Shown: in pieces, positions 7,209 through 18,334 of the stretch
Layout of the letters: each line of letters starts with the position of its first letter
Numbering within the stretch: position 1 is the stretch's first letter
Assembly (NCBI RefSeq): GCF_000952155.1
Contig: NZ_JYON01000005.1
Location: 62,001 to 126,000 of the forward strand
Direction of reading: 5' to 3'
Length of the DNA: 64,000 nt
Source: Aliterella atlantica CENA595
Lineage (GTDB): Bacteria > Cyanobacteriota > Cyanobacteriia > Cyanobacteriales > Chroococcidiopsidaceae
The notes under the pieces: generated by a model
Databases searched by the model: none
Seen by the model: the letters and a program-made list of their open reading frames with translations, nothing else
What the model was told of the DNA's origin: nothing
Made by a program: the position numbers and the translations under genes

Positions 7209-8666
7209 TTAACCTGCGCTTTTATTAGCGTTTTCGCGCTCTTTAAGTTTTAACAATATCTCTGCGTGAACCTCACGAGTAAGAGGATAAAAATAAGCTA
7301 AAATCAAGCCGCAAATCAGAAAAACCATCGGTAAAGGACCAACAGCCAAGCGGATTGCTTGCAAGGCTTCAGCTGGCTGAACGGGCGTAGTTTGCCCTGC
7401 AACAGACTCTTGAAAACCAGATGTTTCTAGGGAAATGCTAACTAAAAATAGTCCCAAAGCTAAACCAAGCTTTTGTAAAAACACCATAAAAGCATAGAAA
7501 ATGCCTTCGCGCCGCTGTCCAGTTCTAAGTTCGTCTAGTTCAATTACATCAGGGAGCATTGACCAAGGAATCAGATAAGCTGTCGAAACTCCTACACCTG
7601 CCAATATTGCTAAAGCGTACATCCAACCGAATTGATTTGGTTGGAGGAAAAATAAACCAATTTGGGCAATAATCCAAACACCCATGCCCATGAAATACAC
7701 AACTTTTTTACCCCAGCGCTTACTCAAAGCACCCCAAACAAATAGCATCAATAACGCCGTTCCTTGGACTCCAATCAATACTATGGGTACATCTGCATCC
7801 TTAAGACCTATCCAATCAACTACAAAGTAGGGAATAATGCTAGCTGTTAGCTGTACAGCTAACCAAGAACATAGATATATCCCAATCACAAATAGAAAAG
7901 GGCGATTGCTAAAGACAATTTTTAACTGTTCTTTGATGGGAATAGATGGAGGTTCTGGAATTTCAGTTCGTTTGGCTTCAAAAGCTAGAATGCGATCGCG
8001 CGTCCCAAATACGCACCAATATATAGCTACAGTCGAAATTACCCCACAAACGCCTGCTAAGACTACAAACTGCAAAGCGCGATCGCTAATATTAGCAAAG
8101 ATAACTTGCGCCAATACCAAAGATAAAACGCTGCCACCAATGGAAAACCCAAAACGAAAACTATTTAAGCTCGTGCGTTCGTCATAATCTTGGGTAAGTT
8201 CTGGAGTCATTGCCGTATAAGGCAAATTGACTACAGTATAGAATACTTGCGATAGTACCCCAATAAATACGTAATACCAAAATAGACTCCAAACTTGAGT
8301 TGAGCGATCGCTACTAAATTGCGGTACAATCCACTGCAAGAAAAAGAATATCCCAAACGGGATCGCCCCATAAAACATCCAAGGCAAACGACGACCCCAA
8401 CGACGAGATTTTGTTTTGTCAGTTAATACGCCTACAATCGGGTCGTTGACAGCATCCCAGACTTTACCAATCAACAAGACACTACCTGCTAACCCAGCCG
8501 GAATACCAGCGACATTAGTAAAAAATATCAGTAAAAAAAATACAGAAATATTCGCTGTAAATGCTGGTCCCAAATCACCCGCGCCATAAGCTAGTTTTGT
8601 TGATAAGTTTAGCTTTTCGTCTTGTGAAACTTGTTTGTGACTAGCATCGGGAGAAGTATGGCTCAT
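7209..8666 (-). CDS. MFS transporter, glycoside-pentoside-hexuronide (GPH):cation symporter family
   Basis: This 485-residue protein has about 12 hydrophobic helices and the MelB-type fingerprint: KLAYGAGDLGPAF near the N-terminus, then KVWDAVNDPIVGVLTDKTKS with the conserved Asp residues on helices 2-4, followed by RRWGRRLPWM. It should import (or exchange) a sugar or glycoside with a cation at the plasma membrane. It starts at an ATG at 8666, and is divergent from the phosphoribosyltransferase gene 65 bases away. A long central cytoplasmic loop follows helix 6, as is usual. The sugar specificity cannot be read from sequence. Confidence 0.88.
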   Translation of the reverse strand: MSHTSPDASHKQVSQDEKLNLSTKLAYGAGDLGPAFTANISVFFLLIFFTNVAGIPAGLAGSVLLIGKVWDAVNDPIVGVLTDKTKSRRWGRRLPWMFYGAIPFGIFFFLQWIVPQFSSDRSTQVWSLFWYYVFIGVLSQVFYTVVNLPYTAMTPELTQDYDERTSLNSFRFGFSIGGSVLSLVLAQVIFANISDRALQFVVLAGVCGVISTVAIYWCVFGTRDRILAFEAKRTEIPEPPSIPIKEQLKIVFSNRPFLFVIGIYLCSWLAVQLTASIIPYFVVDWIGLKDADVPIVLIGVQGTALLMLFVWGALSKRWGKKVVYFMGMGVWIIAQIGLFFLQPNQFGWMYALAILAGVGVSTAYLIPWSMLPDVIELDELRTGQRREGIFYAFMVFLQKLGLALGLFLVSISLETSGFQESVAGQTTPVQPAEALQAIRLAVGPLPMVFLICGLILAYFYPLTREVHAEILLKLKERENANKSAG

Positions 8667-8731
8667 AACACCGCAAGAAGTTTAGAATAAATAACTCTGC
8701 CACTAAGTATTAGCTCACAACTGCACCTTTT

Positions 8732-9247
8732 ATGCCAGATATTTATGTTTCTTGGTCAGAGTACCACCAAAAAATCGAGCAACTGGCGGTGAAGATTTAT
8801 CAATCGAATTGGCAGTTCAATCAAATTGTGTGTCTTGCTAGAGGCGGGTTAAGGGTTGGCGATATTCTCTCTAGAATATACAAGCAACCACTAGCGATTT
8901 TGGCAACATCTTCTTACGACGGTGCAATGCAGCAATCAAGAGGTAATCTAACCATTGCCCAAAATTTGACCATGACTAGCGCCAATTTGGGTTCGCACAT
9001 TTTATTAGTAGACGATTTAGTAGATTCTGGCGTAACTATTCGCCAAACTATTCCCTGGTTAAAGCAGCATTGTGGTTCTCATATTCAAGAAATTCGCACC
9101 GCTGTAATTTGGTACAAAGCCTGTTCGGAAATTGTCCCAGACTACTATGTAGATTATTTTGCCGATAGCCCTTGGATTCATCAGCCATTTGAAACCTACG
9201 AACAAATCAATCTAGCTGAATTTAGCCAAAAGATCGGGGTGTTGTAG
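8732..9247 (+). CDS. phosphoribosyltransferase domain protein
   Basis: This 171-residue cytoplasmic protein shows the type I PRTase PRPP-binding loop VDDLVDSGVT at residues 93-102, and CLARGGLRVGDILS at 34-47, which matches the PPi-loop region of xanthine-guanine type enzymes. It belongs to the COG2236-like purine phosphoribosyltransferase group. It would transfer a ribose-5-phosphate from PRPP to a purine base, or act as a regulator; substrate is not certain. The gene is single, divergent from the GPH transporter, and followed directly by a strong hairpin that overlaps its stop codon. Confidence 0.85.
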   Translation: MPDIYVSWSEYHQKIEQLAVKIYQSNWQFNQIVCLARGGLRVGDILSRIYKQPLAILATSSYDGAMQQSRGNLTIAQNLTMTSANLGSHILLVDDLVDSGVTIRQTIPWLKQHCGSHIQEIRTAVIWYKACSEIVPDYYVDYFADSPWIHQPFETYEQINLAEFSQKIGVL

Positions 9248-9271
9248 GAGACGTAGCAGTGCTACGTCTCC
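9247..9271 (+). terminator. perfect 11-bp hairpin at the stop codon
   Basis: GGAGACGTAGC (9247-9257) pairs with GCTACGTCTCC (9261-9271) around an AGT loop. The first base belongs to the stop codon of the phosphoribosyltransferase gene. There is no U-tract, so it may be a dispersed hairpin or a processing and stability element and not an intrinsic terminator. It lies between convergent genes. Confidence 0.5.
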
Positions 9272-9312
9272 ACAGATAGGCTGCTACGGCTCTACGCATA
9301 GGCAAATCAATT

Positions 9313-10227
9313 TTAATTAAACAACCACAACCAAATAGGTAAAGTCACTAACAATCCCCCAGAACCCACAGCCAAAGCAGTAACGCTCAACTCGCGATCT
9401 AAATTGTAAGCTTCAGCAATAACTAACGTCGCAAAAGCAGGCGGCATAGACATCTGCAGCACGATCGCCAAGCCCGTAGCTCCAGTTATGCCAAAAAAAG
9501 CTAAACTGCTACCTAAAATTAAAGGAACTATCAGCATCTTAATCCCTAAGCTAATAGAGGCTCTAGGTAAGTTATGCCATGAATCTAACTTGCTAAGACG
9601 CATCCCAATTAAAATCAGTGCTAAAGCTACGATCGCCCATCCTAAGCGCAGCAACATCGTTTCTACTAAATTTGGCAATAGCACTTGACGAAATCCTAAA
9701 CCAAAGCCAAAACTCCATAATGACGGATTAATGGCGATCGCTTGTAAAACCTGCCGATAGTTTTGTCCGCTACCGCCAAAATAAGCCGCTAAAGCAACTC
9801 CTAACCCCCAAGCGCCTAGTGTCGAACCCAGCAAGTCGTAAAATAACGCATAACCAAAATACTGACTGCCGACAAACGCCAAAGTTATCGGATATCCCAA
9901 ATAACCAGTATTGCCAATTGTTGCCGCCAATAGAAAGCTACCTTGAGTAGGACGACTCCAAATTGGGTTTGTGCGATCGCTTACTCCAATCCACCACCAA
10001 GCTAAGATCGCTCCTAATAAAATTGCCAGCCAAGCAACCAAAGGCGCAACCCAAATCGGTCCCGATAGGTCAGCTTGACGCAAAAATACTAATATGCTTA
10101 TGGGAATACCGAGCCAAAAAAGAAACCGACCTATATAAACGGGAATATTTGCAGGCAATTTCTTACCAAGAATAAATCCCAACAGCACTAAGCCAATTAG
10201 GGGCGCGTAAAGTTCTAACAGTTTCAT
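9313..10227 (-). CDS. AEC (auxin efflux carrier) family transporter
   Basis: This 304-residue integral membrane protein has about ten hydrophobic helices in two halves, beginning LLELYAPLIGLVLLGFILGK, with the TIGNTGYLGYP motif typical of bacterial AEC/PIN-like permeases. Members move organic acids or amino-acid derivatives out of the cell; the substrate here is unknown. The start is set at the ATG at 10227; a TTG directly before it would only add one residue. The gene converges with the phosphoribosyltransferase gene and is divergent from the VanY-like gene, with about 125 bases of shared upstream region. Confidence 0.88.
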   Translation of the reverse strand: MKLLELYAPLIGLVLLGFILGKKLPANIPVYIGRFLFWLGIPISILVFLRQADLSGPIWVAPLVAWLAILLGAILAWWWIGVSDRTNPIWSRPTQGSFLLAATIGNTGYLGYPITLAFVGSQYFGYALFYDLLGSTLGAWGLGVALAAYFGGSGQNYRQVLQAIAINPSLWSFGFGLGFRQVLLPNLVETMLLRLGWAIVALALILIGMRLSKLDSWHNLPRASISLGIKMLIVPLILGSSLAFFGITGATGLAIVLQMSMPPAFATLVIAEAYNLDRELSVTALAVGSGGLLVTLPIWLWLFN

Positions 10228-10353
10228 CAATCGGACAATAGCAGTTTCATTTCTTCATATTTAACGTACTTATTAATGTCAGCGCCCTCGTTACTCCGCC
10301 CTGATTAGTCTAAAATTGGCTATTGGCAAGTTAAAAAGTCTAGGAATTGGTTC

Positions 10354-11142
10354 GTGGATAAAGGTAAGCCTAAAAAACCTCAAAAGGTTCCCGCCCGCTC
10401 TATAGATGATATTCCAGAAGCTTTGCGGGACACTCATCGCGTCCAACCTCGTCGCCGCTTCAAACTTGCCCTAATTTTTGGCTTGTTAGGTTTATCTATT
10501 CTCAGCTTGAGTGCAATTGTTTGGTCATTAACTTCTTTGCCAGCCAAAAACACTAATAACCCTACTTCTGTAGCAACTTCTAGTCCTACACCAACAGCGC
10601 CTAATTCGCGCAACTCGGATACTTTACTGGGACATTTTGCTTACACTGAAGCTGTATCAAAAGACTTGCAGCCAATTTCGCGCGATCGCCGCCTCAAACT
10701 TCGCAAAAGCGCCGCCCAACAATTTCAAGCTATGGTTGCTGCAGCTAAAAAATCTGGTGTCATCATAGTGCCTATTTCTGGCTTTCGCTCGGTGCAGGAG
10801 CAACAACACCTATTTTTTGATGTCAAAGCCGAACGAGGACAAACAACTACCAAAAGAGCCGAAGTCAGCGCTCCGCCTGGATATAGCGAACATCATACAG
10901 GCTACGCTGTAGATATTGGCGATGGTAGAGCGTCAGCAACCAACTTAAATACTAAATTTGAAAAAACCCAAGCTTATAAATGGCTAGTAGCAAATGCCGC
11001 CCGTTATAGCTTTGAGTTGTCTTTTCCCAAAAATAATTCTCAAGGTGTAAGTTACGAGCCTTGGCACTGGCGCTATGTAGGCGATCGCCAAAGTTTAGAA
11101 ACTTTCTACAAGTCCAAAAACCTGAAGCGCAACACTCCATAA
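10354..11142 (+). CDS. membrane-anchored D-alanyl-D-alanine carboxypeptidase, VanY/M15B
   Basis: This 262-residue enzyme starts at a GTG and has a basic cytoplasmic N-terminus, one transmembrane helix (about 37-57), a Pro/Thr/Ser-rich linker and a peptidase M15B domain in the periplasm. The zinc site is visible: SEHHTGYAVD gives His180 and Asp187, and EPWHWRY gives His238; SGFRS at 142-146 is the substrate-binding motif. It trims the terminal D-alanine from peptidoglycan stem peptides. A hairpin follows the stop. The assignment is strong; which peptide it trims in vivo (pentapeptide or L,D-linked) is not decidable. Confidence 0.9.
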   Translation: MDKGKPKKPQKVPARSIDDIPEALRDTHRVQPRRRFKLALIFGLLGLSILSLSAIVWSLTSLPAKNTNNPTSVATSSPTPTAPNSRNSDTLLGHFAYTEAVSKDLQPISRDRRLKLRKSAAQQFQAMVAAAKKSGVIIVPISGFRSVQEQQHLFFDVKAERGQTTTKRAEVSAPPGYSEHHTGYAVDIGDGRASATNLNTKFEKTQAYKWLVANAARYSFELSFPKNNSQGVSYEPWHWRYVGDRQSLETFYKSKNLKRNTP

Positions 11143-11155
11143 TAAGATTTTTTGA

Positions 11156-11177
11156 CTTTAAGACTACTATCTTAAAG
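11156..11177 (+). terminator. hairpin downstream of the carboxypeptidase gene
   Basis: CTTTAAGA (11156-11163) pairs with TCTTAAAG (11170-11177) around a six-base loop, and a T/G-rich run follows. It is weakly terminator-like. The rest of the gap to katG (11178-11432) has no gene I can support. Confidence 0.4.
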
Positions 11178-11353
11178 CTTTGGTTTGGGCTCCTCAAAAA
11201 TAACAGACCATCAACAGGCAATTGTTCGTAAAAAGCGACAGCAGCGATCGCTGGCAAGAACTTTTGGTAGCACGTCCTCAACGGGCGATCGCACTTGTTA
11301 CAATCGCTTAACGATTCTGCTAAAACGAACTCATATCCATTATGATTAAAGCT

Positions 11354-11372
11354 ATTACTATTTCATGGTAAT
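11354..11372. promoter_or_regulatory. AT-rich palindrome upstream of katG, candidate operator
   Basis: ATTACTAT and ATGGTAAT form 8-base arms, with one mismatch, around TTC, ending 60 bases before the katG ATG. Its size and position suit a dimeric repressor such as PerR or Fur, but it is not a consensus box for either. The assignment rests on symmetry and location only. Confidence 0.25.
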
Positions 11373-11408
11373 TTAAATCGCTTTTTCTAATTTGCAACTG
11401 TAGATTAG

Positions 11409-13625
<2,217 letters not shown>

Positions 13626-13724
13626 TCTTAGGGTAAGTTCCACACTAGAAAAGCGATCGCTTTTCTGAGGCTATGCAAACCTGCAATAAATCCTAAATGC
13701 GGGTGGAAGCCAGCAACAAAAATA

Positions 13725-13760
13725 AGGGCGGCGTTTCAAGACAAGTTGAAACGCCGCCCT
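13725..13760 (-). terminator. strong terminator of the sugar ABC operon, possibly bidirectional
   Basis: Fifteen-base arms AGGGCGGCGTTTCAA and TTGAAACGCCGCCCT flank a six-base loop. On the minus strand the stem is followed by TTATTTTTG, a usable U-tract, so it terminates the operon ending at 13794. It also lies about 100 bases after katG and could block read-through from that side. Confidence 0.75.
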
Positions 13761-13793
13761 AGCTTTCTAATATCCGAGAGTGAGACTATAACT

Positions 13794-14888
13794 TTATACT
13801 CTGACTTTCTCACGTCTAAATACATCGCCAGTTTGCACGTCAAACCAGTGAATGCTTTGAGGTGCGAGTGCTAGGCTAATATCTCCATCACTCCACCTTT
13901 GGTCTGTAGGCAATAAAGCCCGAACGGTAATATCTTCTTTCAAGGAACTATTTACCTTGATGCTGACTAAATTGTGCATCCCCAAGTGTTCGACTAAAAA
14001 TACTTGACCGTGAATTATCTGCGTATCTCCAGGCTGGGGGATGCGAACATTTTCGGGACGAATACCTAAGACAATTTGCGGCGGTACAGTTGATAGTTCG
14101 GGCAAGTTAATCTTACAATCGCCCAACATGGCGAAACGTCCCTGACAAGGCAGTGTGAGTAAATTCATCTGCGGACTACCGACAAAGCCAGCCACAAATT
14201 GATTGGCAGGATGGCTGTAGATGCGTTCTGGGGGGTCTAGTTGCTGCACGTAGCCATTATTTAACACCGCAACTTTAGTTGAGAGAGTCATTGCCTCTGT
14301 TTGATCGTGAGTTACGTAAACCACAGGCACTCTTTGGGCGGCAAATAGTTGTTTGATATCAGCGCGGACTCGTTCGCGTAGCAGCGCATCTAAATTACTT
14401 AAAGGTTCATCTAAGAGAAATACGTGTGGGCGACGTACCAAAGCCCGACCAACTGCTACCCGTTGGCGCTGTCCGCCTGAGAGTTGTCCTGGTTTGCGGT
14501 TCATTAACCCAGCATCCAAGCCCAAAACGCTAGCAGCAGAATCAACGCGCTGTTTGATTTCAGCAGAAGGGACTTTTTGGAGTTTTAGTCCAGAACAAAG
14601 GTTTTCGTAAACGGTGAGGTGAGGATAAAGGGCGTAACTTTGAAATACCATCGCAATATTGCGATCGCCTGGTCTAGCATTAGTTACATCTGTGTTGCCA
14701 ATAGTAATTTTTCCTCTTGTCGGTTCTTCTAACCCAGCAATTAGTCTTAGAGTTGTAGATTTACCGCAACCAGAAGGACCCAGCAAAGTCAAAAATTCGC
14801 CATCATCTACGTCCAAGCTAATATCTTTAACTGGGACAACCTTGGGGCTGTAGGTTTTATTGAGGTTAATTAGTTCGAGTCTTGCCAT
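13794..14888 (-). CDS. sugar ABC transporter ATP-binding protein (UgpC/MalK/GgtA type)
   Basis: This 364-residue ATPase powers the importer encoded upstream in the same operon. Walker A GPSGCGKST is at 37-45, the signature LSGGQRQR at 136-143 and Walker B LLDEP at 158-162, followed by a C-terminal OB-type (TOBE) regulatory domain from about residue 240 containing IVLGIRPENVRI. That extension is characteristic of the MalK/UgpC branch. It is the last of four genes transcribed leftward (binding protein, two permeases, ATPase), with gaps of 4 to 60 bases. Cyanobacterial relatives include GgtA, but the substrate here is unproven. Confidence 0.92.
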   Translation of the reverse strand: MARLELINLNKTYSPKVVPVKDISLDVDDGEFLTLLGPSGCGKSTTLRLIAGLEEPTRGKITIGNTDVTNARPGDRNIAMVFQSYALYPHLTVYENLCSGLKLQKVPSAEIKQRVDSAASVLGLDAGLMNRKPGQLSGGQRQRVAVGRALVRRPHVFLLDEPLSNLDALLRERVRADIKQLFAAQRVPVVYVTHDQTEAMTLSTKVAVLNNGYVQQLDPPERIYSHPANQFVAGFVGSPQMNLLTLPCQGRFAMLGDCKINLPELSTVPPQIVLGIRPENVRIPQPGDTQIIHGQVFLVEHLGMHNLVSIKVNSSLKEDITVRALLPTDQRWSDGDISLALAPQSIHWFDVQTGDVFRREKVRV

Positions 14889-14947
14889 AATAAGTTAAAA
14901 GTTAGATGTCAAAAATGATGCCGAGTAGGTAGTTTTTTAGGAAATCA

Positions 14948-15829
14948 CTAACCTTTGACAGCACCAGCAGTTAAACCTTGAACGATTTTGCGCTGGAAGA
15001 ATAAAACGAGTAATACTAGGGGCAAAGTCCCGATTACCGTAGCGGCAGCAATCGGTCCGTAGGGAATTTCAAATACTGAAGAACCGCCGATTTGGGCAGC
15101 AGCAACCGGAATAGTTTTCAACTCGTCGCGAGTCATAAATGTTAACGCAAAAATAAACTCGTTCCAAGCAAAAATAAATGTCAAAATGCCTGTAGTTACC
15201 AAAGCAGGTAAAGTCATTGGTAACAATATTTGAATTAGCATTTGCCAAGTATTGTAACCATCAACTTTTGCTGCATCCTCTAAATCTTTGGGTAGCTGTT
15301 CAAAAAAGCTCCTCAGTACCAAGATAGTTAAGGGTAAATTGATAGCTGTATAAGGAATTATCAAGGCTAAATAGTTGTTGCCTAAATGTAAAGCTTGGAC
15401 AACTTCTAACAAGCCTAGAAATAGCAATATTCCTGGGAACAAAGTAACAATTAGAACGCCTGCCAAAATAACTTTACCTCCCCAAGGGCGCAACCTTGCT
15501 AGTGCGTATGCAGCAGGTGCGCCTAGTGCTAAAGCTACAGCCGTAGAAGTAATTGACACAAAAGCACTATTGATTATGTATAGCCAGAACTTACGGCGGG
15601 CAAATAATTCAAAGTAATGATTTAAGGTGTAGCGAGTAGGTAGATATTTGGTTGGAACTGCAGCAATGTCATCATTAAACTTGAATGATGTTAATACTTG
15701 CCACAAAATAGGTGCTAGACAAAATACCGTTACTAATATAACTGCTAGCCATAACAGAATTTTTTGCCAAGGAATAGCGGCTTTTTGACTAGAGGAACTA
15801 GCAGGTCTTTGAGAAATTGCTGATGACAT
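14948..15829 (-). CDS. carbohydrate ABC transporter permease, MalG/UgpE type
   Basis: This 293-residue membrane protein is the second permease of the importer. After a short cytoplasmic N-terminus it has six hydrophobic helices and the EAA loop, seen as DLEDAAKVDGYNTWQMLIQI followed by LLPMTLPALV, which docks on the ATPase. The closing segment KIVQGLTAGAVKG is typical of MalG-like proteins. Its ATG is four bases from the stop of the MalF-type gene, so the two are translationally linked. It works as a heterodimer with the product of the preceding gene. Confidence 0.93.
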   Translation of the reverse strand: MSSAISQRPASSSSQKAAIPWQKILLWLAVILVTVFCLAPILWQVLTSFKFNDDIAAVPTKYLPTRYTLNHYFELFARRKFWLYIINSAFVSITSTAVALALGAPAAYALARLRPWGGKVILAGVLIVTLFPGILLFLGLLEVVQALHLGNNYLALIIPYTAINLPLTILVLRSFFEQLPKDLEDAAKVDGYNTWQMLIQILLPMTLPALVTTGILTFIFAWNEFIFALTFMTRDELKTIPVAAAQIGGSSVFEIPYGPIAAATVIGTLPLVLLVLFFQRKIVQGLTAGAVKG

Positions 15830-15833
15830 AATT

Positions 15834-16745
15834 TTAAGCTAACCCCCTAGCTTTAGTTCGAGATTTGCTCAGTAAGAAACTTGCGATCGCTACAGCCGCA
15901 ATCAATAATAAAAATGTCACTACTACCAAAGCCGCACCATATCCAAAATCCAAGTAACGCATTACAGTAGAGTAGATATACAGCGATACCACCTCTGTAG
16001 CGCCTCCAGGTCCGCCATTGGTCATGACTGCAATCAAGTCAAAGATACCGAAAGCCTGTGCGACTCGAAATAGTGAAGCAATCAAGATTTGCGGTAGTAA
16101 CAACGGAATAGTAATTTGCCGAAAGCTTTGCCAAGGAGTCGCCCCATCAATTGCATGGGCTTCGTAGAGGTCGGGGGAAATTGATTGCAACCCAGCTAGT
16201 AGCAAAATACTAATAAAAGGCGTAGTCTTCCAAACATCAGCAAAAATTACGGCAATTCTGGCTAAATTCGGTTCTCCCAGCCAGTTTATGCCAGTTTGAA
16301 TTAGCCCCAAGCGCAGCAATATATCGTTGACTACACCAAACTGGTCGTTAAAAATCCACGCCCAAGCAAGTCCAATCAAAGCTGTAGGCAAAGCCCAAGG
16401 GATAATTGCACTTGTTCGTACCAGGCTGCGTCCTGGAAATCGCTGATTGAGGACTAAAGCAATACCCATCCCTAGCAGCAACTCTAGCAATACAGATGCA
16501 GTAGTAAATATACTTGTCGTCCAAAAACTCTGCCAGAAACGTCCATCTCCCGCCATACGGACGTAGTTATTTAATCCAGAAAACTCAGCTTGCAACTCTG
16601 TGCCTAAGTTTTGCGTAAATAAACTCAGCCAAAACGCCCGCGCAATCGGGTAGGCATATACAAGCAGAAGTAATATTAGTGCTGGAACTAACAATATCCA
16701 GGCTGTGCGTTGTTCTCGGCTGCGAATTGTGTCTGATTTAGTCAT
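15834..16745 (-). CDS. carbohydrate ABC transporter permease, MalF/UgpA type
   Basis: This 303-residue membrane protein is the first permease of the sugar importer. It has six main hydrophobic helices, beginning AWILLVPALILLLLVYAYPI, and the EAA motif DLYEAHAIDGATPWQSFRQI followed by TIPLLLPQIL. It lacks the long periplasmic P2 loop of enteric MalF, as in the UgpA/GgtC group. It lies 24 bases after the binding-protein gene and four bases before the MalG-type gene. Confidence 0.93.
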   Translation of the reverse strand: MTKSDTIRSREQRTAWILLVPALILLLLVYAYPIARAFWLSLFTQNLGTELQAEFSGLNNYVRMAGDGRFWQSFWTTSIFTTASVLLELLLGMGIALVLNQRFPGRSLVRTSAIIPWALPTALIGLAWAWIFNDQFGVVNDILLRLGLIQTGINWLGEPNLARIAVIFADVWKTTPFISILLLAGLQSISPDLYEAHAIDGATPWQSFRQITIPLLLPQILIASLFRVAQAFGIFDLIAVMTNGGPGGATEVVSLYIYSTVMRYLDFGYGAALVVVTFLLLIAAVAIASFLLSKSRTKARGLA

Positions 16746-16769
16746 AGTTAGACGAGGATACGGGGGAAG

Positions 16770-18074
16770 CTATTTGCCTAGTAGTAGCCTAGTTTCGTTG
16801 GCTGCTGACTTCATTGCTTGTTCGGGAGTCATGCTATTTGTTAGGGCAGCGCTGAGGTAACGTTGTAAAATATCAGAAGCTTGCGCGTATTGAGCGATCG
16901 CCGGACGCAAAACAGAACTGCCGACAATCTCTAGTAACTGCGGATAATGTGCATATTTAGCAACTATTTCTGGGTCGTTAAATAACTCTTTCCTACTCGG
17001 TACGTATCCAGCTTTTAAAATAAAGTTGCGCTGCGCCTCATCGCTGGTAAAGTAGCGAATTGCCGTCAATGCTTCTTTGGGGTGTCTAGTTGACTTAGAA
17101 ATGCCCAGTCCCCAACCGCCTAAGCAAGTTCCAGCGTTTTTTCCAGGGGCGTGAACCATCGGTTTGATGCCAATTTTGCCTTTTATCGGCGAATTATCTT
17201 CATTTGCCAAGGGCCAAACGTAGGGCCAACTGCGTAAAAATGCTGCTTGACCGCTTTGAAATATTCTTCTTGTTTCTTCTTCTTGATAAGTTGTCACCCC
17301 AGGCGGCGACACTCTTTGATTGACGGTACTGCGAAGAAAATCAATTGCTTGTAAAGTTTCCGGTCGGTCTAATCCTACGTCCAAAGTCTGGGGATTTACC
17401 CAAAAACCGCCGTATCCTTCCAAAACCTCGACAAACATAGCTACTAAGCCTTCGTATTGGCGACCTTGCCACAAATAGCCCCAATTTACTTTGTCATCTT
17501 TCTGCAATGCTTGAGAAATTTTTAGCAAGTCGGCAAAGGTTTCTGGTGGTTGGTATCCTGCTGCGTCTAATAAGTCTTTGCGGTAGTAAAGCACTCCAGC
17601 ATCAGAACGCATAGGGACGCGATATAACCTTCCTTCGTAGCGACTCCCTTCAACATCATTAGGTGAAAATACAGCTAGTTCCTCAGCCGAAAATTCATCT
17701 GTGAGGTCTTGCAACCATCCCGCCGCTGCAAATTTAGGTGTCCAAATTACGTCCATGTTGATTAGGTCGTATGGAGAATCGCCCAAAATAAAAGCTGAAG
17801 TATAAAGGTCTTCTAGCAAGTTGGTGGCGTTAGGACCTTCAATAATATTGACGCGAATGTTTGGATATTTAGATTCAAAATCTTTAATAATACCCTGCTG
17901 CCAAGGTTGGGCATCGGGTGCGGTCATCAGTAAACTTAAAACAACTGGCTGTTGACTTAATGCTGGCACAATAAATATCAACGATATCCCCAACAGAAAA
18001 GCCAAAGCAGTGCCAACTTGCCAGAAATGTTTTTTTAATACTTTTTTCAGTTTATTTATTAATCGATATAACAT
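16770..18074 (-). CDS. sugar ABC transporter substrate-binding protein
   Basis: This 434-residue family 1 solute-binding protein is the first gene of the importer operon. It has a basic N-terminus and a hydrophobic signal segment at about 19-40 (VGTALAFLLGISLIFIVPAL) without an obvious lipobox cysteine. The mature part shows family features such as SRYEGRLYRVPMRSDAGVLY with YYRKDLLDAAGY. It captures a sugar or glycoside in the periplasm and delivers it to the two permeases. In cyanobacteria this gene set resembles GgtB-C-D-A, which moves glucosylglycerol, sucrose and trehalose, so an osmoprotectant role is possible but inferred. An inverted repeat lies in the upstream region. Confidence 0.9.
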   Translation of the reverse strand: MLYRLINKLKKVLKKHFWQVGTALAFLLGISLIFIVPALSQQPVVLSLLMTAPDAQPWQQGIIKDFESKYPNIRVNIIEGPNATNLLEDLYTSAFILGDSPYDLINMDVIWTPKFAAAGWLQDLTDEFSAEELAVFSPNDVEGSRYEGRLYRVPMRSDAGVLYYRKDLLDAAGYQPPETFADLLKISQALQKDDKVNWGYLWQGRQYEGLVAMFVEVLEGYGGFWVNPQTLDVGLDRPETLQAIDFLRSTVNQRVSPPGVTTYQEEETRRIFQSGQAAFLRSWPYVWPLANEDNSPIKGKIGIKPMVHAPGKNAGTCLGGWGLGISKSTRHPKEALTAIRYFTSDEAQRNFILKAGYVPSRKELFNDPEIVAKYAHYPQLLEIVGSSVLRPAIAQYAQASDILQRYLSAALTNSMTPEQAMKSAANETRLLLGK

Positions 18075-18240
18075 TTGCCGATACAGCGTTCTAGCGCAGT
18101 AGGAAAGATGTTTAAATTATTATTTTGCTGTTGAGATAAGCGCGATCGCTTCTCATTTAATTAGATGTAACTTTTAACCTTATAACAACTTTTTTCTTGC
18201 AGTCTTCCCCTTCAAGGCAGAAAAGAAAAGGCATAATAAG

Positions 18241-18268
18241 TGTTATAATTAAGCACGTTTGTATAACA
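18241..18268. promoter_or_regulatory. inverted repeat TGTTATA-N14-TATAACA between divergent sugar genes
   Basis: The two 7-base arms are exact complements and are centred between the start of the sugar ABC operon (18074, leftward) and the acetyltransferase gene (18335, rightward). Related TTATAAC and TTATAAA strings occur nearby. It is a candidate operator for a dimeric regulator controlling one or both directions; no regulator gene is adjacent. Confidence 0.35.
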
Positions 18269-18334
18269 AATATTGACGTTTCTTATAAAACTGTTACAGT
18301 TAAAGCGATCGCATTTTATCAATTATATTAGGCA

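Noticed and set aside
13794-18074. Naming the sugar importer ggtABCD or malEFGK
   Set aside because: Gene order fits, but sequence alone does not fix the substrate, so only the general class is given.
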